A DNA stretch of 64,000 nucleotides from Caenorhabditis remanei (lineage: Eukaryota; Nematoda; Chromadorea; Rhabditida; Rhabditidae), in contig NC_071331.1 in assembly GCF_010183535.1 (NCBI RefSeq), forward strand, positions 12,462,001-12,526,000, read 5' to 3'. The position numbers were made by a program, and so were the translations under genes. Each line of letters starts with the position of its first letter. The stretch's first letter is position 1. This document shows, piece after piece, positions 20,301 to 32,400 of the stretch. Below the pieces are notes generated by a model. The model saw only the letters and a program-made list of their open reading frames with translations. It was not told where the DNA came from and searched no databases.

Positions 20301-20589
20301 GTTGTTGTAGAAAAAAGATAGAGAAAGAGGAAGAAACGAGGGGTTTTGAATTTCATTGCAGAGGAGCCAATTCCGATTTTCAGTTGGAAAATCCGATGAG
20401 ATGGTGCCAAAACTAAAAACACTTTTATCACTTTTATTTCTCTCTTTTCTCTTATTTTTCTGACGGAACTGAGAATCCTGTTCTCTGGATTTTATTTTTA
20501 TGGCAGTCTGAAACGGAATGGACTTCATTTCGGAATTTTGTTCATACTGAGAATTAGCAGACATTTCTTTAATGTGATAAATTGTTTTA

Positions 20590-20656
20590 CTGTTTCATGA
20601 AATATTGAATTATCTGCAAATTTTTACAAAAGCGTTACAAAAGCTTCATGCACGGG
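20590..20656 (+). ncRNA. candidate 21U-RNA, intergenic
   Basis: Exact core at 20590-20597 (TTTTACTGTTTCATG). CGTT gives a U at 20636 (39 nt); predicted RNA 20636-20656. Confidence 0.72.
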
Positions 20657-20690
20657 CCCAATTTCTCTAACATCCTGAAACCATTTGTTT

Positions 20691-20758
20691 CTGTTTCATA
20701 TTTATGTTTAAAGTTCACTTACTCAACGTCTCATCACTTAAATTCAGCTCGTCTATCA
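20691..20758 (+). ncRNA. candidate 21U-RNA, intergenic
   Basis: Exact core at 20691-20698 (TTTCTGTTTCATA). CACT gives a U at 20738 (40 nt). It begins only 35 nt after the previous predicted RNA ends, so the two form a tight tandem. Confidence 0.72.
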
Positions 20759-21724
20759 ATGAGTCACGTAACATTTCCAACTTCTCGAAAAAATGAATAA
20801 GACAGAAAAAGGAGAAGAAGAAGAGACACACCGGAAATTGAACCCTCGAGAAACGCGTGTTTTAGATGATGATAAGCTGATTGACTGTGATATTTATGGT
20901 GATACGAATAGCAGTTTTCAGTCACTTACGTGCATCTTCGGATTTTCGGTTTCTAGCAATCCATTTTTTCTTGATCTATAGGGCAGTCCATCATCAAAGC
21001 ATGGGTATTCCGAAACTTCAATAATGTTTCCGAAACTTCTTATATTGAAGTTTACTCTGGTTAAACATTCCCTCCAGTTGTTTCCGTGTCAAATTACCAA
21101 TGACTTCCCATTGGATTATTCAAAGACTATAATCGAATATTAAGGATGTTCTAACTCGTTGGATCTTCTTAATGTCTCGGCCTAGCAAACGACCATTTCA
21201 GTTAAAACCGTATATTTGTCATGAAGAATCGTAGATATTTATCAGTTTTTCTTATGAGGCTACTCACGTACGGAAAGACGTTTTTCCCCTCGATTCATTA
21301 ATTAGAAAAAAACGAAGAAAAAACGAATAATTAACGGTTTTTCTGATAAATGAATCGAGAAGTCGCAATATCTCCTCAATGCTTAATTTCATTTTGTTTC
21401 AAAACACAAACCTCCTCCGAGCTTCGCAAAAAGTGTGAACTCATCCAATTTCTAATATATTTGTTCATTCAACCATTGAAAGAACACCTCTTCTTCTTCC
21501 TAATTTGCATATCGTTGCACTCTTTCTCTCCCATGAATCAGTATTCATTTATTCAGTTTTTGATTTCAAATACTCACTATGATCGTCACCGCGGGAAGTT
21601 TATTTTTTTGAGTGAGGAGTGTGAGAAATGAAAGAAAAACGCTCTACGTGTGATCTCTAGAACTACGTTTTTTCTTGAGTTGGAAATCAGAAATCTAGGA
21701 TTGCAGCCTAATTTATAAACTCTT

Positions 21725-21792
21725 CCGTTTCAAGATTTTCAGATAAAAAGATCCATCAACCATTCCTCCGCTGTGTCTTCCGTTTCTTTTTT
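21725..21792 (+). ncRNA. weak candidate 21U-RNA (CCGTTTCA core)
   Basis: One-mismatch core at 21725-21732. CGCT puts a U at 21772, 40 nt away. It is kept because the spacing is exact. Confidence 0.4.
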
Positions 21793-24700
21793 GACTCGTG
21801 TCAATTCCCAATTGACTTCTGTCATCAGCATTATCTTGTCAATTAGCTTGTCTAGAAGAGTCATGCTTTATTGTTTTCCAGGTATCCCCTCTTCTTCTTA
21901 TTCCTTCTCAATTCCCTTTTCTCTTCAGTCTCAATTCAAACAATACTGACGTAATAATCAGCAGTTATCACTCAGCATTTCGAGTACATTTCAAACTATT
22001 CATTAGTTTTTTTCGTTTTCAAAACACAACTCCGAGTGTTTAAATGGTGCGGATTTTCTATAATGAAAGTAAGTAGCTCTAATTGAATAAACTGTAATAG
22101 CTAAGAAAATCAATATAGTTTTTTGAAACGGAAGAAATTTTTATTCTTTGTTCCGTATTTCTTAAGAGTCATGGACTGGATTTCGAGAATACAGCTATGG
22201 TTTTTTTTGATAATTTTACCGAGTTTACTTTCAAAACAGTTCTTGTTCCCGTTTTCAGTACAAGTAAAGTTGTCTTCTGTTAATTTCTGAAACTCATATC
22301 TTTCTGTATTAAAATGTCTTCTTAATTTGATAAGAATGATTTTTTGTTGATAAAATCCATTCGGAAACAATCTTAATCTCGATGTTAGTTCATGAGCAAC
22401 ACTGTGAATTATGAGTTCCGAGTTTAGTTTTATTTTTTTTTAAATTAAATTAGAGGCTATTTGCTCACCCAACATTGCACCTTTAACAAGTTCCAAACTG
22501 TTTATGAAACTTTGTAAATGCATTGAAACGGAAATTAATTGAAAGTTCAAAAAGCAACAGCGTCGTTCGACTACATTCTCGTTTTCTCTGCTCTCTGAAC
22601 TACTCAATTTTAATCTTTTCCGAAAATGGAAGACAAAAAAATCATGGAGGGATGCCCCTGGTAATCTTTAAAAAAGAAGAGAATACACAAACAATGCTAT
22701 TCAAATTCTTCAAAATCAGCTGGTCGTCTTCTTCCATTTTTCGTCTCAACTCTATTCTCGGTTTGTGCAAAAAATTAGGGTCGGTTTGTGACGGCATTTG
22801 GCGGGGATTTCCGGTACCCACCAAGTTGACGGGAGACTCACTTTATTTCTTTCTTTTTCCATCACTGAGTGTTATGTTTGGGAGACTACGGACCCCCTTC
22901 TCAACCCAAACTTTCTTTTTTTAGTCTATCTGTGTCGACCGATTCGTTTTCAGTTCAATGGAATGAGCAAGTGGCAATAAGCACTTCATCATCGAGAGAG
23001 TGTCCTCTCTCACTCGTTTTTTGATGGGGGTGGTTGGGAGGACCCACCCAAAACACCATGGATTATTGGTGCTCCCTCCCACTTTTTGTCTATTTTTTTA
23101 TTGTTTTCACACCACTTTCCACTCACTTTTTTGTTCCAATTTCTATTCAGAGATGAATTTGAAAAACGAGAGAAAAATGAAGTTGACAAAACTTTTTGTC
23201 GAGAGAACTGGAATTTTTTTCTGTCTTTTTCAGCTTTTCTCTTTTTTGGCATTTTTTTGTTTTTTGGCAAGATCGGACAGAGTATACTGAGATATTGTAA
23301 ATTTCAACAAGATCGGAGAGAGAGAGGGAGTTAATTGTTTTTGGTTAATATCACTGCCAAGGGTAGCAATTCGATTTTACGGATTTTCTTTTTCCAAGCA
23401 AATAGATATCATTGTAAAATTTCTTAAATAGAATCGTTCACACGTGGAAAATGTTTAAAACCGTGAGATATGAAAGATCTTCGATCTACGTAGATGAAGT
23501 GAATCTTTATTTGAAAGATGACTTATCAGAAAATTGTAACTCGTTGTTGCTCCATCTACCATTTTTCTTAAACTGAAAGTTATTCCAACAACAAACGAAC
23601 GGGTTTCAAATAGAAAAGATTAAATATTAATTCTAGTGTCATTTTATTTCGAGTTCTTTCACCACTTCTTTAAAAGTCAAGTGTTAATAAGAAGTTCCAC
23701 CAACATATTTGAATTTCACTTTTGACACTCAAAAACTGGAGGGACTGCTAAGAATTAGAGAACTTTGAGAAACACTGGCTCATTTCATATAAAGTCAAAC
23801 AGAATTCCGAAAATACCTGAAGCATCTGTGAATCACAATTGGTTGTCTAATAGAAAATGAGAAACCGAAAATATCGATGTCGATCATATCTCATTCGAGC
23901 AATATTCATATCTTATGAATAACAGAAAAAAGTTGTCTTCCAGACATTCTCTTTTCTGAAACATATCTTATTTTTGTAGGATCATCACCTCCTCTGTCCA
24001 TATATCTCTAAATGCTTTCAGAACTACATCAGATAAGTTCTAAAAGGTTTCATAAGTTGGAATAGATCATGGAAATTAGCCCTTTATTAACTGCAAATCT
24101 TCTTGTTTTTCTTCTTGTTCTTCTTTTTTTTTTAATCGCCCGTTCTCCGCCTTCTTTATTTTTCCTTTTTCCGTTCTGAAAACAGATTTGTGTAGTGTGA
24201 CACGTTCCACTTCTTTCTTCATTCCGTCACAACCATGCATATCTCAAAACGATATTCCCATCGTTTTCAGATTTTTTAGAGCATCTTCATGAGATAGATG
24301 AAGTATTTTTGGTCTGAAACTGATCAAACTTCTAAGTTACACGGAACTGCAAAAAATGCTTTTAGAAGACTATTTTCTCTTCATCTTATTACTATTTCTA
24401 CTACTATTACTACTACTCAAAACCACAAAAACCCCACTTTTCTTCTTCTTTATTTTCTCACTCATTGTCATTTCTTTTCCTGTTTGTTTGTTGGATATAT
24501 GTTCGACACCACTCTTCCCCTCATCTCATCTTTTTTACAACTTGTCAACAACTAGTTAAGCGGGTTTTTTGCACTTGAATTTCAGATTATTTGGGAATTT
24601 CCGGGTCTCATTTAGGCATTCTTTTAAAATAAGGGGTTTTCGATACATTGTGAATTGTTTGGAACGGTTTTTAATCATTCTTTTAAATTTATTTTGAGTT

Positions 24701-24915
24701 TCTTCCCTGGATTTACAGTTATCAACTAGAGGAATCAACAAGACAGAAATTAGAACTTTTGGAAAATGTTGCCATGTTAATTGACTTATTGAATTTAGGT
24801 CGGCCCTGAAATCAACAAGTTTTTTTTCTAAGTTTACTTCATCCAAGTGACTCTGCAAGGATCTAAGTTTCAAAATTCTTCCACACCTGTGTATCTTCTA
24901 AAACAGAAAAATAAT

Positions 24916-26544
24916 TAAGAGACAATCTCTGACTGGCTCGAGCATAGGCCTACAGGTCATGTTACACATAAACCAAAGTGATCCGTTTCGGCTGATTCTT
25001 TGATATGTTACTACCCTAGAAATTCTAAGAATTTTGTACTATACCCGATTAGGCTCCGCCCCCTTTGACCTACCAAAACAATCGATTGAAGTTGAAAAAT
25101 GAAAATTTTTCTATCGAGAGATAGGATCAAAATCTCTTCAGAAATGAATTGCCAGCCTAATTTGGTGCATTTTACAAGATAACTACTTTTTTCTAGCTTG
25201 CCTGCATCATAGAGAAAAAATCACTTTTTTGAAAAAATTGTCTATTTTTTCATGTTTTTTGGATTTTTCGGGTGGTCGAAGTACTGTGGTCCAAAGTAAA
25301 TTTATGATGGTAAGATACATATTTGTGTTGGCTTTCTGAAAATATAAAGATTTTCCCCAGATTACACTGTCTAGGTGAGTTATGATCAAAAAAGGGACGA
25401 AATTTGATGCTTTTCAACGTACCCCCCTCCATGGTAAAAAACGGCTGGGTGACGAAAATCAAAACTATTTTTTATTTGAATTATTTGAAATTAAAATAAT
25501 ATTCACACAAATTTTCAGACAATTCTAGCCATGTTTCAGTGAGTTACAGACACCTCCTCCATTTTTTCGAGCCAAAAAGTTTGAGCTCTCGTAGCTTTCC
25601 AGTTTATGACTCAAAGTTTAAGATACTTTGGGAAAGTAGTGAAATACATTACAAAAACGCAAATGAATAAATAAATTTCAAGTTTTGTCGTTTGGTTCAA
25701 CTTTCGTTTCATTTCATATCTGATAGCTTCATGGGTATACGATAGGGAGATATTCTGGCGCATAAAACGGCAGAATTCTTTCTTATAATCAACTTTTAGC
25801 TAGTCATTCGTGTTTTTGAAATATTTTTCATTACTTTCTCAAAGCTTCATAAACTTTGAGTCATAATCTGGAAAGTTACGAGAGCTCAAACTTTTTGGCT
25901 CGAAAAAATGGAGGAGGTGTCTGTAACTCACTGAAACATAGCCAGAATTGTCTGAAAAGTTGTGTGAGCACTATTCTAACTCTGAATAACTCGAATCGGA
26001 GACGTTTTCGATTTTCGTCACCCAGCCGTTTTTTACCATGGAGGGGGGTACGTTGAAAAGCATCAAATTTTGTCACTTTTTTGATCATAACTCACCTAGA
26101 CAGTGTAATCTGGGGAAAATCTTTATATTTTCAGAAAGCCAACACAAATATGTATCTTACCATCATAAATTTACTTCGGACCACAGTACTTCGACCACCC
26201 GAAAAATCCAAAAAACATGAAAAAATAGACAATTTTTTCAAAAAAGTGATTTTTTTTCTATGATGCAGGCGAGCTAGAAAAAGTAGTTATCTTGTAAAAT
26301 GCACCAAATTAGGCTGGCAATTCATTTCTGAAGAGATTTTGATCCTATCTCTCGATAGAAAAATTTTCATTTTTCAACTTCAATCGATCGTTTCGGTAGT
26401 TCAAAGGGGGCGGAGCCTAATCTGGTATGGTATAAAATTCTTAGAATTCTTGTGGTACTAACATATCAAGAAATCAGCCAAAACGGATCACTTTGGTTTA
26501 TGTGTAACATGACCTGGTGGCTTGAGCGAGACATTGTCTCTTAA
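24916..26544. mobile_element. 1.6-kb fold-back element with TTAA flanks
   Basis: The two arms, about 24920-25664 and 25812-26540, are reverse complements over roughly 730 bp, with a short unmatched centre. The outer ends read GAGACAATCTC and its mirrored GACATTGTCTC. Each is bordered by TTAA (24916-24919 and 26541-26544), which fits a four-base TTAA target duplication, typical of piggyBac-like and PALTTAA-type elements. Arm landmarks are TTAGGCTCCGCCCCCTTTGA and GTACCCCCCTCCATGG. No transposase frame is present, so it is non-autonomous. Open frames inside occur as mirrored pairs and are not genes. Confidence 0.85.
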
Positions 26545-28447
26545 AGCCTTTTCTCAAATTTATCACGGATTCAAAAACTTATTGAAATACCGTAAAGGTT
26601 GTGATTCTCTAGTTCGCTTGAAATTGTCGCACTGTATGAATAATGAAAAGTTGAAAATCTAGAACAATTGGATTTTAATTAATTCCATTAATTCTTAACG
26701 CGTATTATGTTCAGTTTCATACAGTAGATTTATTCTACATTTTGTTGAAAGTTTCAATCTTTCTCTCTTTTTTTTCCAAATCCAGTGATCTTAATCTATT
26801 TCCATTTTGGTCTTAGTCCATTCCAGAAATCTCGATTCCTTTCTATTTCCACTAGCTCTCTCTTTCCACTTTCCACGTATTCTATCTAATCTTCTCTCAT
26901 CATTTTCCGATTTGATTTTTTCTTCTATTCCAGTCGCCTCCAACAGCAGAATCAGCAAGAAAAGCTATCTTTCTTTTTCCCCGTTTTTTCTCTTTAAATA
27001 CTAATCTTCCATTCCAAAAAAAAAGAAAATAGAGTGGAGAGATTCAGAAAGTCAAATACACATTCCCTGATATTTTTTGGCCTAATCTCTCCCCTCATCG
27101 GATGCTCCTGTCCATCCAACTTGTCGATTTAGATTAGCAGTTTGTGTCCCCTCCCTCTCAGGCCTCCTCTCAATCTTCTTTTTTAACATTAGACCTTTTT
27201 TGGAGTAGTGATTTAGGTTTTGTCTTTTTTCTTTGAAATGAATGATGATTCTTCTTCTCCAAAATCTGAATCTCCATATCATTCAAGTCTAGACCCAATT
27301 CTCTCCCAGACACTATAATTGGAGGACGATCGGCGTTTTTTCATTTTCACTGGACATTTTTAATAATGGGATTGAGTAGAAAAAAAACAAAAGGATTTCA
27401 GAATTAGTCATTCTTTTTTTTAAACAAATTTTTCAAAAAGTAAAGAAAATTTAGAGATTAATACACTGTTACTTGCAGACTTTATTTAAAAGTTGCTTGG
27501 AACAGCACAATTATCATCGGTACGGAAATCGCTCTTTTCGATTTGGATACAGAGAAAAGTTGGTGGAACCATAAGTCTTATGAATTAGTTACTGTTCAGT
27601 CAGAAAAAATGTCCAAAAAACGCCCGTTCTTAAATATTAATTGAAACAAAACGTTGAAAGCCCGACCTGCAATTAGGAATCATAGAGAAACCATGCTCCG
27701 CAGTCCCCGAAAAAACATTTGGTAGAAATCTCTCACATAAATTACTGTTCAGATCCTATTTTCAATCTTTCTTTCATTGTTGCCACTCCGTCATTCGCTC
27801 TTTCTCTATAGTTTTCACTTCCTTTTTTAACTTTAATCCCCTTTCCAAAGTCTTCTTTGTAATCGGAAGGAAGTTCAATATTTTCATGTTAATCTTAATG
27901 CACATCCGCAGTTTTTTTATTTCTGAGAATATGAGGAATACGTACATATTTATGACGAAGTGAAGGGGTCATTCGGGAAAGAGATTCTGGATACGGGTAT
28001 CGCGTCTTTTAGCTAGACATTTATATGGTTTTGCAACTGACATAAAGCTGGCGAAGTCCTCACTCGAAATTGAAAGATTCTGGTATTGAGCTTTACCTAT
28101 GCTTCTGGACGCCACACCCATTTCTCATCCTCATAAATGTCTCTTTCTCCAACTTCCTATACCACATCAACATTTCCAGAAATCAATCCAATTGCTTCTT
28201 GATCGTTCATCAATGTATTTTTTGTTTTGAATCATATAATCTTTTGTATTCTGAAGTTTACTACTACTGACGTCTTCTTCCTCTTCTTTTCCGAATCCGA
28301 TATCATTTTGTTCAGAAAAAGAAAAAAGGGGATAAGATGATGTAGATCATCCGGGTCAGTGAATCATTTTCAGATATTTTGTGGTTAAAACGTTTTCGAA
28401 AAAAAGGAGATGCGACGGCTGGAAAAATAAGTTTTTTTTCGAAATCA

Positions 28448-28455
28448 CTGTTTCA
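28448..28455 (+). promoter_or_regulatory. Ruby-motif core, start not placed
   Basis: Exact CTGTTTCA within AATCACTGTTTCAAAATA. No YRNT lies 36-43 nt beyond; the nearest gives a U at 28501 (46 nt). The downstream stretch is unusually GC-rich (TAGCGCGCAC). Confidence 0.45.
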
Positions 28456-28841
28456 AAATATTATTTAGAAGTAATTAATTAGAACTTTTGTAGCGCGCAC
28501 TTGCCTGATGATCGAATTGTTTTCTTGATAAATTTTCTGTTATTTTGGTATTCCTCCCGTATTCTCCGAAAAGTCGTCGAAGCCCCTTCCCCTTCTTTTT
28601 CTAATCTTTTCTCCATTTATTTTACCATTATATTCATGAATAGACTATGATCTGTGTTGTCATAAAAGTGGCCGTCTTGGTCCAAAAATCTTCAAATGTC
28701 CATTACACCCCCATACATATTTATCCAGTTACACATACAAAGAGAAAAAAAAGGAGAAGAAAAAGGCCTTCTCTAAATAATTCGTCCTAAATAATTTATG
28801 GTAATCTCGATTCCGATTTCTTAGCTCACTAGCCGCCATGT

Positions 28842-29222
28842 TTACTTTCTTTCAGACGAAGATTTACTTTCATTCTTTTGACATTTATCTCCTTTTCTCT
28901 TTTTTTTCTTTTTAAAGGAATCTTGAACTTTATTGGAACTTTTAGTAGTCGTAATATCGATAGGACGGAGAAAGAGATTGAAATATTTACAGATATTTTT
29001 TCTAATATAATCGAGAACGGTTTCTAAATATTCAACTTTTCTGATTTTGAAATTGTCAGTTTTAAAAGTTTGTTGCACTTTTTTCTTTTTTCTTTTCAAA
29101 GACCCAGTTTCATTATTTCCAAATAATTTTTTTAACGTAGGTAGTTTTCTAGATTTATCTGTTTCGTTTGAATAACTAAATAGACAATTGATATTTGTAC
29201 GATCTCCTTCAAGAGTAGTTCC
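28842..29222 (-). pseudogene. orphan open exon, weak bHLH-like helix
   Basis: A 127-codon open segment runs from an acceptor (TATTTTTAG, ending 29223) to a TAA at 28842, with no ATG in frame. The product is very Lys-rich and AT-coded. It has IRKVEYLETVLDYIRKNI, which resembles helix 2 of a bHLH domain, and a basic end (KKKKKRKGDKCQKNESKSSS). I see no upstream exon with the basic region. It may be the last exon of a divergent or decayed gene, or chance. It ends about 260 bp before the divergent mGluR start codon. Confidence 0.3.
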
Positions 29223-29481
29223 CTAAAAATACAGTTTCCGAAATTCTTTGACTTCGATTGATCCAGTCTCTAATTGTGTTCTTCTCTATTTAAAAACCGT
29301 TTCGTAAAATTTTGAAATTTATGATATTTTGAAGCTTCACCAGTTTCATTCTTTTTCACACTCACACTTTAATTGTATTTCCACTAATCAAACCCCACAT
29401 TTCCAGATACCATCAATTTGTCAAAATTCTCAAAACGGAGAGCCTTCAAAACATCAGAAACGCGTCGTCGCTTGTCCGGAT

Positions 29482-32400
29482 ATGACATGCGCGTCGCTCT
29501 ACACACCTCGGCTGGTGCAGCGATATTCCTCATCAATTCTTCAGATTCTAATTATATTTCTATATGTTCTTCCTATTATTTCATCAGTCAAACAAGTGAC
29601 AGTACCCGGACAAATTGTGTTAGGAGGGTTGTTCCCGATTCATGAAGCTGGAAGAAATGCGTCACATCAGTGTGGAAAGATCAAAGCAGATCAAGGAGTT
29701 CAGAGGATGGTGGCGATGTTGTTTGCACTGGAAAAAGTAAATCGAGACAGACAATTACTGCCACAAGCAAGTTTGGGAGCACAGATTTTGGATACGTGGT
29801 AAGTAGAGAGATTATTGGCTGTCAAGGAAAAGTTAGTACACATTTAGTTTGTGAAACAGTAACATTTTCTCCGTTACTCAGAATCACAAACAATAGAATT
29901 TCGAGATTTACCTTTACAAGTTTGATGTATTTTCTGTTCCTTATTCATAATTTCAATTCACTAAACTTCTTTCAGTTCCGTCGACAGTTATGCTCTAGAA
30001 CAAACTCTGGAATTCATAAAATCTGTAATGTCGAATGGAGATGGAGTGACATGTGCAGATGGATCAACTGGATCATACACAAGACAACCAGTCGTTGCAG
30101 TTGTTGGAGCAGCTGGAAGTCAAGTCAGTGTGATGGTTGCATCCATGTTGCAGTTATTCAAGGTAGACATGATTTCTTCAGATAAAAACGAAATTCTTCC
30201 ATTCAGATCCCCCAAGTGAGCTACAGTTCGACGGGAGCTGAGTTGAGTGAAAAGCCAAGATTTGCATTCTTTTCTCGAGTAGTTCCTCCTGATAATCTGC
30301 AAGCTCAAGTAATGGCAAGAGTGGTGTGTTAATCCCTTTCTTTTATGGTTTCAGCTTCTATTTTGAGAATTTTCAGATTGGAGCTTTGGAGTGGACTTAT
30401 GTTCATGCAATTGCTGATACTGGGTCATACGGAGAGAGGGGAATGGACTCGTTTCGAGCTGCAGCAGCTGAGAATGGAATATGTATTGATGGAGATGTTC
30501 AGAAGATATCCAGACGGTGGACGGAGAAGAATTTTAGGTGAGAATAGAAATTAGAACGTTTGTGTGAAACCTAATAACCATGTACTGATGTGAATCCGAT
30601 TCCATTTAGATTTGACAACACTCCGAAACAGTTTTTTTGTTGAGAATTGTCCTTTCAAAAAGAACTATCAACCAGCTTAAAAAACTCATTGATATTTCAG
30701 AGACCTTCTGATCCGAATGCACCGAACTCGAAAAGCACGTGGAGTAGTGATGTTTGTGGATGAAGATAATTTGAAACGACTTCTCAAGACACTGGATCTT
30801 TTGGTTGCTGAAGGACATACAGAATTGGATAGACATTTTTGGTTGGTTGAGTTTTAAAGTGCAACTATTTTCTCAACGCATCTGCTTAAAAACTTGAATT
30901 CTTATAGAGATATATTCCGAACAAAAATAAAATAAACTCGTCATCTCGAATCAACTTTCTGAAACAGAAATAGTTTTCAGGTTCGTCGCCTCTGATTCAT
31001 GGGGAATCAAACAGTCAGTTGTCCGTGGTCTGGAGCATCGAACATACGGAGCCATCACAATTGCTCCGATGGTTAGAGAAGAGACTGGATATCTGGAATA
31101 CTTCCGATCGTTGTCTCCTAAGGGATTCGTTTTTCTGGAAGAGTTCTTCGAGTATCTGGGATGTTCGGCCACGGAAGATATCAAAACATTTGGAGACTGT
31201 TTTGATATGGTCAATGTGACATTAAAGCAGGTTGGTGTAGAGGAACAAAAAGAACGTTAATATTTGAAATGTTTTAATTCTTGGCGTTATTGAAACTGAA
31301 AACTTTCAAAAATTCAACAAAAAGAAGATACAGTTTCAATATTCAGCCTTATCACAATCAAAAGCTATATGAATAATTCTGGTTTTAACAGTTTTTCGAT
31401 AATCTCAAAGAATTGAATGAAATATTTCACACTAGTTTTCAGGAATCATATGTTCCATTCGTTGTCGACACTGTCAAAATCATTGCAAAAGCCATCTCAA
31501 TGTACATTGAGGACGATTGTGGAAAGACTCCATTCCACAAGTGCTCATTGGCTCAATCTGGATTTCGAGGGGAACGACTTCAGAGATATTATCGGAATAT
31601 GTCACTCAACAGTAAATCATTCAAAGCACTAAACTTCAAAACTCATTTAATAAAATTTCAGAAAATGAGCCAGCTCTAATCGATGCAAATGGAGACGGTA
31701 TCGGACGATATGATGTATTTCAACTGGATATGAATGGAATATATCAGAAAGTTGGAAAATGGAGATCAACTGATGATTTCTTGTCGGTTGAAGTTGAGAA
31801 AATCAGACATGCATTCAAGACAGCACACGGAGAAAGACCAATGAGTGTGTGTTCGACGGATTGTCCGAGAGGACATTACAGAGCATATCAGGATCAAACA
31901 TGTTGTTGGGCGTGTATTCCATGTGATACTTCTACGAGTATTCATAATGAAACTAGGTGAGAAATCGTTTGAAAAAGTTTGAACTTTCCTGCAAACGAAG
32001 CACTATAAATATTTTGTATGAAAGGGAATTTTATTTCCTGAAATTAAAAATATTTACATATTCCCTAATAATCCGGAAAGTTCATCTTTTCTACATAAAT
32101 ATCATTGGTTAAAAATCACTTGTTTCAGCTGCGAAGAATGTGCCATTGGAATGGTTCCGGATAGAACACTCCACTTTTGTGTACCGATTCCTCCCGTCTC
32201 TATGCAGTTAGTTTCATATCCTTCTCCACTAAATCTTACCCTATTTTCTTCCAGATGGGATACTACTTGGTCTCTCATCCCCGCTGCCTTCTCCACTCTT
32301 GGCATTGCTTCAACTATCTTCGTGATTTCAGTTTTCCTCAAATTCTCGAATACACCAGTGGTATCTATCAACTGAGATCGTATTTTTAAAAAATGTTTAT

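Larger units (their letters stand above)
14913..29221. other. 14-kb interval without a convincing protein gene
   Basis: Open frames here are short, low-complexity (Phe/Ser/Lys from pyrimidine tracts) and lack coherent splice sites. What I can support is piRNA promoter units clustered at 16.0-17.4, 20.5-20.8 and 28.4 kb, with weaker ones at 14.9, 16.7, 19.3, 20.5, 21.7, 22.1 and 22.5 kb. There is also the fold-back element at 24.9-26.5 kb and an orphan open exon at 28.8-29.2 kb. No tRNA, rRNA or SL RNA gene is visible. I cannot judge possible microRNA hairpins. Confidence 0.55.

Noticed and set aside
21350..21631. A 93-aa plus-strand frame
   Set aside because: No acceptor-led start, Phe/Ser-rich composition typical of intergenic T-tracts here.
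25207..26263. Mirrored pairs of 60-70 aa open frames
   Set aside because: They lie in the two arms of the fold-back element, occur as reverse-complement duplicates and have no splice or codon support.
27541..27760. Repeated TTACTGTTCAG words as deleted Ruby cores
   Set aside because: One base is missing from the TTT run. No evidence that such a form works, and only a few copies exist.
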